Part shown: in pieces, positions 57,977-64,000 of the stretch | How positions within the stretch are numbered: position 1 is the stretch's first letter | Layout of the letters: the number at the start of each line of letters is the position of its first letter | Origin: an uncultured Lachnospiraceae bacterium | Lineage (GTDB): Bacteria; Bacillota; Clostridia; Lachnospirales; Lachnospiraceae | Length of the DNA: 64,000 nt | Direction of reading: 5' to 3' | Assembly: GCA_910583895.1 (NCBI GenBank) | Contig: CAJTYJ010000018.1 | Span: 1-64,000 of the forward strand | Program-made: the position numbers and the translations under genes | Notes under the pieces: model-generated | Told to the model about the DNA's origin: nothing | Seen by the model: only the letters and a program-made list of their open reading frames with translations | The model's database searches: none

Positions 57977-58873
57977 TTATCTAGTTTCGCTGCTTCCCAT
58001 CTGTTTATCCAGCCGGGCACCCGTTTCATGATCTGACGGCGGATCCAGGTAGTCGATCAGATAAAAATTTTCTGTCCGGTTGGCCCGAAACATGGTTCCG
58101 ATCCGCTCTCCGTCCATAATCCGGTGAATGATCCCCATATCCGTTCCGTTGGCAATGATCATGTCTGCCCCGGCGGAGGTGGCTAGCCTTGCTGCATTTA
58201 CTTTTGTGGACATGCCTCCGGTTCCCACATCACTGGAAGCGCCTTTGGCCATCCGGACGAACCGCTCATCGATCCGGTCCACATATTCGATAAATTTTGC
58301 ATCCGGATTCTGATTGGGGTCATCTGTAAAAAGACCGTCAATATCCGATAATAAGATCAGAAGATCTGCCTGAATCAGCGCCGTCACAACTGCTGACAGC
58401 GTATCGTTGTCGCCGAACTGAATCTCATAAGTAGATATAGTATCATTTTCATTAACTATAGGTATTGCTCCCATAGACAAGAGGGTCTCGAATGTATTCC
58501 CTGCATTCTCCCGGTTAACCTCATCTACCAGTGTATTCTTCGTCATAAGGATCTGAGACGCGATCTGATTATATTCCATGAAAAGCTTCTGATAGATCAT
58601 CATCAGCCGCGCCTGGCCGATGGAGGCACAGGCCTGCTTGACTTCCAGCTTTGTGGGGCGCTCCTTCATGCCGATGGCCTTGCGGCCCACGGCGATGGCT
58701 CCGGAGCTTACCAGCACCACCTCTTTGCCCTGGTTGTTCAGATCCGTCAGTTCTCTGACCAGCTTTTCCATCTTGATATAATCTATAAGCCCAGTTTCCG
58801 GATGAGTCAAAGAAGAAGTACCCACTTTGATGACGATCCGCTTTTTGTCTTTTAGTATCTTTCTAAGTGTCAT
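57977..58873 (-). CDS. proB: Glutamate 5-kinase, short form without PUA domain
   Basis: A 298-residue amino-acid kinase that phosphorylates glutamate in the first step of proline synthesis. Motifs IVIKVGTSSLT, VSSGAIAVGRKAIG and VGTGGMSTKVNAARLA are complete. It stops before the PUA domain found in the E. coli enzyme, as in many Firmicutes. It is the first gene of the proB-DUF896-(5-FCL-ProA) operon. Confidence 0.93.
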   Translation of the reverse strand: MTLRKILKDKKRIVIKVGTSSLTHPETGLIDYIKMEKLVRELTDLNNQGKEVVLVSSGAIAVGRKAIGMKERPTKLEVKQACASIGQARLMMIYQKLFMEYNQIASQILMTKNTLVDEVNRENAGNTFETLLSMGAIPIVNENDTISTYEIQFGDNDTLSAVVTALIQADLLILLSDIDGLFTDDPNQNPDAKFIEYVDRIDERFVRMAKGASSDVGTGGMSTKVNAARLATSAGADMIIANGTDMGIIHRIMDGERIGTMFRANRTENFYLIDYLDPPSDHETGARLDKQMGSSETR

Positions 58874-58957
58874 TTCCTAATCACCAGTCTTTTTGATCTG
58901 TATGAGTCGTTCACCCAACAAGTATAATTTACAATATCCTGGCTTCAAACACAATGG

Positions 58958-59377
58958 CTAACTTGTATAATTTTCAAGAAAATTGTAAAGTTCTTCTTCA
59001 TTTTTTAAATATTTTCCATTGTGAATCTCTTCCTGCATCCCCACAGGCAGGATGTCCATAATCACATCCGTGTATTCAAAAATCTCATTCTCCGGAAGTT
59101 TATAGACCGACACATAGCCGTTGTCATTCCGAAGAAGATACTCATACTCTTCATATGTGGTATCTTCCTTTGGTTCTTCCGGGAAGAGGGGGTTTTCTTC
59201 CTCTTCCGGAGTTACCTGATCCGGGCTGGTCCGGGCCGGCAGCATTTCCACCAGTTCCGTTCCGTGCTGTTCTTCCGGCGGGACCACCGTATCCTCTTTG
59301 ATATACCAAAGCACTGCCGCTGCCACGATCACCATGGCCAGCACCGTAAGGGTGATCCCCCATGTTCTTTTGGACAT
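58958..59377 (-). CDS. BofC-like C-terminal domain protein
   Basis: A 139-residue protein with one N-terminal membrane segment (about 7-26), an acidic Pro-rich linker and a C-terminal domain (about 78-139) with YLLRNDNGYVSVYK, EYTDVIMDILP and EELYNFLENYTS. That last stretch matches the pattern of BofC C-terminal domains, which regulate SpoIVB proteolysis during sporulation. Assignment is by pattern only. AAAGGAGG precedes the ATG. Confidence 0.6.
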   Translation of the reverse strand: MSKRTWGITLTVLAMVIVAAAVLWYIKEDTVVPPEEQHGTELVEMLPARTSPDQVTPEEEENPLFPEEPKEDTTYEEYEYLLRNDNGYVSVYKLPENEIFEYTDVIMDILPVGMQEEIHNGKYLKNEEELYNFLENYTS

Positions 59378-59487
59378 AATAAAACCTCCTTTTTCCAGTC
59401 ACATCCATTCAGATCAGGGAAAGCTGACATAAAACTTTTCCCATTCTGTATTATGAACTGGAAAAAAGAGGGTTATACGCAAAATCA

Positions 59488-61149
59488 CTACATCAATCTT
59501 AATTTTTTTGCAAGATTTACCAAAATCTGTCCCTTGGGAATCCTGAGCAGTTCTTCTTCTGTAAGTCCGCGGAACAAAAGAAGCGCGATTCCGTATACCA
59601 GCACCGCGCAGGCGCAGGCGGCCAGTGTGGCGATTGTATTGTTCTTGACCAGGGTCATCAGGCCCAGATGAATTCCATATGCAGCACCGCCCATGATCGC
59701 AGAGGAAGCCGCCGGGATCAAAAAGGTCCGGATCACCTCCTGCCGGTACTTCATATACCTGGCTATGGACCGGGAATTCAGCACACACATCAAAAATGCA
59801 AAAAAGATATTTGACCACACCACTGCATAAATATTCAGGTTCGGCACCAGGATCAGAAAGACCAGAAGCGCAATATGGAGAACCAGGGCAACCGCCGCAT
59901 GGATCACCGGAAGCCGCATCTTATCCATCCCCTGCAGGATGCCGTTGGTCAGCGTCGACATTCCATAAAAAACAACCGATGCCGTCCCGATCTGAAGAAG
60001 TGCTGCCGAAGTCTGGATATGCTCTTTGGCCCCAAACAAAAGCGTAAGGATCGGTTCCGCCAGCACAGAAAGTCCCACGGCACTGGGAATGCAGACGATC
60101 ATCACAAAACGGATGGCGTTCTCTGTCTTTCTGCGCATTTCCCTTCGGTCCTTGTTGACTCTGGCTTTGGTCAGTACCGGAATCGTGGACGCAGCCATGG
60201 CGGAAGCCACGGCAATGGGAACGTTGGTCAGCACTTTGTATTCTCCGCTGAAGATTCCCCAAAGCTCGTCAATCTTCATATTGTCGTATTTTTTATACAC
60301 CATCAGATGCTTGAAGATGCCCTGGTCGATGATGCCGCTTAAATTATAGACCGCCGTACTTAAAATCACCGGCAGAATCGTGATCAGCAGAAGATAATAG
60401 ATCTCCGGTGTAGACTCCACCTTCCCGCCCCGGTCCATGCTCCTTTTCTTTTTCATGACTCTGCTGTAAGCGAACATGATAAAGATCAGGAACAAAAGTC
60501 CAATCAGCGCTCCTGCCCCCGTACCAAGCGTGCTGCCCGCAGCCCCGTAGGCGTAAGCAGCCGTTTTGGTGGAAAAAAGAGCATCCAGCTTTGTTCCGTA
60601 CCGGAAAAGAGCCCATGCAGCGCCGATACTCACCGCTGCGTTGATCACCTGTTCCACGATCTGAGAGACTGCCGTTGGGATCATGGATCCCAGTCCTTGA
60701 AAATATCCCCGCATGCAGCCCATGAGAGCCACCACCAGAATCGTCGGGGCCAGCACCTGCAGAGCCAGACGGCTCTCCGGCGTATTGACCAGCACATCGC
60801 TGAAAAAGTCAGCCCCCAAATAGATCAAAAGGGAGCCAAGCCCTCCGGAGATCAGGGAGAAGATCAGCGTACACCGGAAGATCTTGTAGGCACTTTTTAC
60901 CCTGCCCCTGGCCATCCGGGCGCTCACCAGCTTGGACACCGCCAGCGGAAGACTAAAAGACGAGATCAGAAGCACCATGGAATAGACTTCAAATGCCGCC
61001 GAATAATAGCTGTTGCCCACCGGTCCTAAGATTCTTGTGACAGGGATACGGTAGGCAAGTCCGATCACTCTTACAAGGATGGACGCCACCGCCAGAATCC
61101 CGCCCTGTACAATGTAGTTAGAGCCTTTTTTATGCTTCTTTGTACCCAT
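59488..61149 (-). CDS. SpoVB/MurJ-like MOP-superfamily flippase
   Basis: A 553-residue membrane protein with about 14 hydrophobic segments. RIPVTRILGPVGNSYY, SLPLAVSKLVSARMARGR and GCMRGYFQGLGSMIPTA match the SpoVB/YtgP branch of the polysaccharide transporter family, whose members flip lipid-linked precursors such as lipid II. In a spore former it may act in cortex or cell-wall assembly. It follows ybeY on the minus strand with a 17-bp gap. Confidence 0.87.
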   Translation of the reverse strand: MGTKKHKKGSNYIVQGGILAVASILVRVIGLAYRIPVTRILGPVGNSYYSAAFEVYSMVLLISSFSLPLAVSKLVSARMARGRVKSAYKIFRCTLIFSLISGGLGSLLIYLGADFFSDVLVNTPESRLALQVLAPTILVVALMGCMRGYFQGLGSMIPTAVSQIVEQVINAAVSIGAAWALFRYGTKLDALFSTKTAAYAYGAAGSTLGTGAGALIGLLFLIFIMFAYSRVMKKKRSMDRGGKVESTPEIYYLLLITILPVILSTAVYNLSGIIDQGIFKHLMVYKKYDNMKIDELWGIFSGEYKVLTNVPIAVASAMAASTIPVLTKARVNKDRREMRRKTENAIRFVMIVCIPSAVGLSVLAEPILTLLFGAKEHIQTSAALLQIGTASVVFYGMSTLTNGILQGMDKMRLPVIHAAVALVLHIALLVFLILVPNLNIYAVVWSNIFFAFLMCVLNSRSIARYMKYRQEVIRTFLIPAASSAIMGGAAYGIHLGLMTLVKNNTIATLAACACAVLVYGIALLLFRGLTEEELLRIPKGQILVNLAKKLRLM

Positions 61150-61166
61150 AGATTCTCTAATCCTCT

Positions 61167-61664
61167 TTATCTTTTTATACCTAAATGCTGCAATACGGCA
61201 GACTGTCTTGCCTCCATATCTGCAGCGTCCTCTTCTGTCATATGGTCATACCCCAGAAGGTGCAGCATGCTGTGGGCCACCAGAAAAGCGAACTCCCGCC
61301 GCCTGCCGTGGCCGTAGCAGTCTGCCTGCTCTTTTACCTTGTCCAAAGAGATGATGATATCTCCCAGAAACAATTCTCCCGTATCCGGGTTAAAGCATCC
61401 TGCCTCTTGTTCTTCTGCCCGTGAAAAATCTCCCGGTTTCTCATAATCGATCTGAGGAAAAGACAGCACGTCCGTCGGCCGGTCAATCCCCCGATACTGA
61501 AGATTCAGATGATGAATCTCTTCGTCCGAAGTCAAAAGCAGACTCACTTCGGCTTCATAAGGACAGCCCTCCTGTTCCAGAACCTGCACGGCTACCTCTT
61601 TGGCTGTCTTTTCATAGTCCACGTCCAGATCCAGATCGTATTCCTTTTCTACGTTTAGCGTCAT
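61167..61664 (-). CDS. ybeY: Endoribonuclease YbeY
   Basis: A 165-residue zinc endoribonuclease for rRNA 3'-end maturation and ribosome quality control. The zinc site HSMLHLLGYDHM (H-x3-H-x5-H) and the arginine motif GIDRPTDVLSFP are complete. ATG 61664 has AAAGGA upstream and lies inside the 3' end of phoH (53-bp overlap). phoH-ybeY is a conserved order. Confidence 0.93.
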   Translation of the reverse strand: MTLNVEKEYDLDLDVDYEKTAKEVAVQVLEQEGCPYEAEVSLLLTSDEEIHHLNLQYRGIDRPTDVLSFPQIDYEKPGDFSRAEEQEAGCFNPDTGELFLGDIIISLDKVKEQADCYGHGRRREFAFLVAHSMLHLLGYDHMTEEDAADMEARQSAVLQHLGIKR

Positions 61665-62640
61665 GGTTTTCCTTTCTTCCGGCTGTCTTTTTTTCATATT
61701 CCTCATATGCAGTCACAATTCTCTGCACCAGGGGATGGCGCACCACATCCTTGCTGGTCAGACGGCAAAAAGCGATCTCTTCCACCTGACGCAGCACTTT
61801 CTGAGCTACGTCCAGGCCGGATGATACGTCCGGAGACAAATCTTTCTGGGTCTCATCACCGGTTACCACCACTTTCGACCCAAACCCGATTCTGGTTAAA
61901 AACATCTTCATCTGTGCCTGCGTCGTGTTCTGGGCTTCATCCAGGATGATAAAGGCATTGTCCAGAGTTCTCCCCCGCATATAGGCCAGGGGAGCCACCT
62001 CGATCAGCCCTTTTTCCATGTTCTTCTGAAAACTGTCTGCTCCCATGATCTGATACAAAGCATCATACAAAGGACGCAGATAAGGATCCACCTTGCTCTG
62101 CAGATCGCCCGGCAGAAAGCCCAGCTTCTCTCCCGCCTCAATGGCGGGACGGGTCAGAATAATCCGCTCCACCTCCCCGGATTTGAAAGCAGTGATCGCC
62201 ATGGCCATGGCCAGATAAGTTTTTCCGGTACCCGCCGGTCCGATGCCAAATACGATCATATGATCCCGGATGGCGTCTACATACTGCTTCTGCCCCAGAG
62301 TCTTGGGCTTTATGGATTTTCCGCTGATGGTATGGCAGATCAGGTCGTTGTCGATGGCCAGAAGCGCCCCGCTTTGCTTTTCCATGGCCATAGCCAGGGC
62401 ATAATTTACATTTTGCTCCGTGATCTGGCTGCCTCTTCTGGACAGTTCCAAAAGTTCTAAAAGCACCTGCTTTGCCTGGGAGACTTGTGCCTCGCTGCCC
62501 AGCAGTTTCAGTCCGTCGTCCCTTGTGATGGCCGACACGCCAGTGGTCCGCTCGATCTTCTTCAGGTATACGTCAAATTGTCCGAATACATTCTGTTCAT
62601 GCTCGGACGGAATGTCAAAAATATGTTCTTCTAATGTCAC
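61612..62640 (-). CDS. phoH: PhoH-like ATPase
   Basis: A 342-residue PhoH-family ATPase with an N-terminal KH-like region, Walker A GPAGTGKTYLA, Walker B FIILDEAQN and VVTGDETQKDL. It acts with YbeY in RNA processing; the exact substrate is unclear. GTG 62640 directly follows the yqfD stop with GGAAGAG upstream. The C-terminal tail is basic and overlaps ybeY. Confidence 0.93.
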   Translation of the reverse strand: MTLEEHIFDIPSEHEQNVFGQFDVYLKKIERTTGVSAITRDDGLKLLGSEAQVSQAKQVLLELLELSRRGSQITEQNVNYALAMAMEKQSGALLAIDNDLICHTISGKSIKPKTLGQKQYVDAIRDHMIVFGIGPAGTGKTYLAMAMAITAFKSGEVERIILTRPAIEAGEKLGFLPGDLQSKVDPYLRPLYDALYQIMGADSFQKNMEKGLIEVAPLAYMRGRTLDNAFIILDEAQNTTQAQMKMFLTRIGFGSKVVVTGDETQKDLSPDVSSGLDVAQKVLRQVEEIAFCRLTSKDVVRHPLVQRIVTAYEEYEKKTAGRKENHDAKRRKGIRSGSGRGL

Positions 62641-63885
62641 TTAAGTCTCTTCCCTTTCCTCTGCAGGCTCTTCCTGCGTTGGTTCTTCCTGCTTCGGCGT
62701 ACACTCCTGCACGGCAGACTCTTCCACCACATAGTCTCCCTCTGCGTTGCAGACGCCTCCGCTAATCTCTATTTTAACATTATTTTCAATAATTTGAAGT
62801 CCCTTTCTTCTTAATTTTTCAAAAAACAGGGACCATTCTTCTTTGGCACGAGCCACCGCTTCCTCTTTGGTGTACGTCGTCTCTGACGGAACGTACTCCT
62901 GTTCGACATTTTTCCCCAGAATCACCGGCAAATAAAAATTCTCCGTGATCTTCAAAGGCAGTTCGCTGGCAATGGAATCAAACTGCTCATAAGTATCCGG
63001 GTGCCAGAACCGAACATCGAATCTTTTCTTTCCCAGGATCAGGTAAAAAGAGGTTTTCGTTCTTCCTGTATACTCTTTCTTGATATATTTCATCTCGAAA
63101 GAAGCCTGATAGTGCTCAGTCCGCTGAATCTGTATGTCTGCATCCGCATGCACATAATACGTATTGGCTGTCTCCCCGGCATCATCTAAAATCTCCACAA
63201 GACTTTCCACCAGCATATCGCCTTTTTTCACTTCCATCCCTTCTGTGACAGCCGGTGTGCCGCTGCGCACGATCATGGAGACGATGGTGCCGGAATTCGA
63301 AGCTTTCAGGTCCGCCGGTTCTTCCTTTGGTATCTTTTCCGGAATCACGTCCTCATTTTCCTGCACATGGATGATGAGCCTCGTCCCTTTCACCTCCGCA
63401 GAGGTCCAGGTGATCTCCGGAAAATGTTCCCGCAAGGCGGCTTCGATCTCTTCTCCGTGAATCTCTCTTTTCGCCATTCCATGAACGATCTCGATGCTCT
63501 CCAGGTAATCAAGAATCACTTCATCGCTTAAACTGTAGTTGCCCTCCACATGGATATTCCATATAAAAAGAGACAATCCATACAGAATCACCGCCCCAAG
63601 CAGCGCACCCGCTGCAAAAAGCTTCCGGTTCTGGTAGCGGTAAAGCATAAAAGGAAGGCCGTGTCTTTCCAGAATCACGACCTTCGTCTTTGTCTTGTGC
63701 ACCAGCGGCCGAAGTCTGCGGAATCCGCTGATACTGATACACATCTCATATTCCGTTCCGACTGAACGCAGGCCCCAGAGTATAATACGGTGATGACTGC
63801 ACAGATTCAAAAAACGCTCCGGCGAATATCCGGACAGGCGAATCACCACATATCCTTTCAGAAATTTCAAAAGATTCGTCAACAA
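62641..63885 (-). CDS. yqfD: Sporulation protein YqfD
   Basis: A 414-residue protein with one membrane segment (about 92-112; LLGAVILYGLSLFIW) between a cytosolic N-terminus and a large outer domain (WNIHVEGNYSLSDEVILDYL). This is YqfD/SpoIV-like, needed for sporulation in Bacillus. The start is TTG 63885, overlapping the end of yqfC, with GGAGA 9 bases upstream. The tail is Glu/Pro-rich. Confidence 0.9.
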   Translation of the reverse strand: MLTNLLKFLKGYVVIRLSGYSPERFLNLCSHHRIILWGLRSVGTEYEMCISISGFRRLRPLVHKTKTKVVILERHGLPFMLYRYQNRKLFAAGALLGAVILYGLSLFIWNIHVEGNYSLSDEVILDYLESIEIVHGMAKREIHGEEIEAALREHFPEITWTSAEVKGTRLIIHVQENEDVIPEKIPKEEPADLKASNSGTIVSMIVRSGTPAVTEGMEVKKGDMLVESLVEILDDAGETANTYYVHADADIQIQRTEHYQASFEMKYIKKEYTGRTKTSFYLILGKKRFDVRFWHPDTYEQFDSIASELPLKITENFYLPVILGKNVEQEYVPSETTYTKEEAVARAKEEWSLFFEKLRRKGLQIIENNVKIEISGGVCNAEGDYVVEESAVQECTPKQEEPTQEEPAEEREET

Positions 63886-64000
63886 TAACGGATTTCTCCA
63901 ATCTCGCCCGATATTTTCATCTCATCTTCTGTATAGTAGTCGATATGCAGCCCCTCCCCGCACAGGGTCATCTGACAGGTTTTGGTCTGCAGACGGATCC
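63879..64000 (-). CDS. yqfC: YqfC sporulation protein, 3' part only
   Basis: The reading frame enters the window at its right edge and ends at 63879. The visible 39 residues (TKTCQMTLCGEGLHIDYY, then TEDEMKISGEIGEIRYC) match the C-terminus of YqfC, and its place right before yqfD is the conserved order yqfC-yqfD-phoH-ybeY. The 5' end lies outside the window. Confidence 0.85.
   Translation of the reverse strand, partial: IRLQTKTCQMTLCGEGLHIDYYTEDEMKISGEIGEIRYC

Overview
This window comes from a spore-forming, low-to-mid GC Gram-positive anaerobe, most probably a member of the Lachnospiraceae (Clostridia). The evidence is Shine-Dalgarno sites of the AGGAGG type before nearly every gene, sigma-A promoters, sporulation genes (yqfC, yqfD, ylbJ, a spoVB-like flippase, a BofC-like protein), a RecU resolvase, and a gut-type lacZ/GPH-symporter locus. 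Gene density is high and most genes lie on the minus strand. There is no prophage, insertion sequence or CRISPR array. The exact genus cannot be fixed from the sequence alone.

Layout. 1-7 kb: a tyrosine recombinase, a membrane-anchored C39-like peptidase, a YgjP-type metallopeptidase, an MBL-fold hydrolase, a Cu/Zn superoxide dismutase and an amidohydrolase. 7-9.6 kb: a redox operon (GlsB-like, TlpA-like lipoprotein, CD1871A-type CXXC peptide, NapH-like Fe-S membrane protein, Cys-rich protein) behind a long structured leader. 10-12.3 kb: an AgrC/AgrA-like two-component pair. 12.6-16.7 kb: an ECF sigma factor, a probable anti-sigma factor and two FtsX-like permeases with no ATPase. 16.9-25.6 kb: a DUF255 protein, two AraC regulators, a GPH symporter and LacZ. 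25.6-27.3 kb: a slipin gene preceded by about 630 bp of structured RNA, including a probable bacterial Y RNA (tRNA mimic). 27.4-34 kb: a MATE exporter behind a terminator-type leader, and the livKHMGF branched-chain amino-acid ABC operon. 34-40 kb: xpt and a hisZGDB(IE) operon whose last gene is a triple-domain fusion. 40-48.8 kb: housekeeping RNA and DNA modification genes (recU, rluD-like, ygiQ, rluB-like, rsmF), an M23 peptidase and ylbJ. 49-54 kb: a large secreted transglutaminase-like/MBG/FN3 protein, an M18 aminopeptidase, and three 104-bp palindromic tandem repeats. 54-64 kb: coaD, rsmD, a 5-FCL-ProA fusion, a DUF896 gene, proB, a SpoVB-like flippase, ybeY, phoH, yqfD and the 3' end of yqfC.

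How the genes work together. LacZ, the symporter and the AraC regulators form a galactoside-use unit in which divergent promoters share a dyad. proB plus the 5-FCL-ProA fusion supply the first two proline steps. The his operon covers part of histidine synthesis; hisA, hisF, hisH and hisC are not in the window. The most unusual locus is the slipin gene with its upstream RNA array. One RNA has a T-arm, a capped acceptor stem, a D-arm and an anticodon-like stem in permuted order, the architecture of the YrlA family of Y RNAs, yet no Ro60 or RtcB gene is nearby. Other non-coding structure worth attention is the MATE attenuator, the redox-operon leader, the 104-bp palindromic repeats and a mosaic dispersed repeat.
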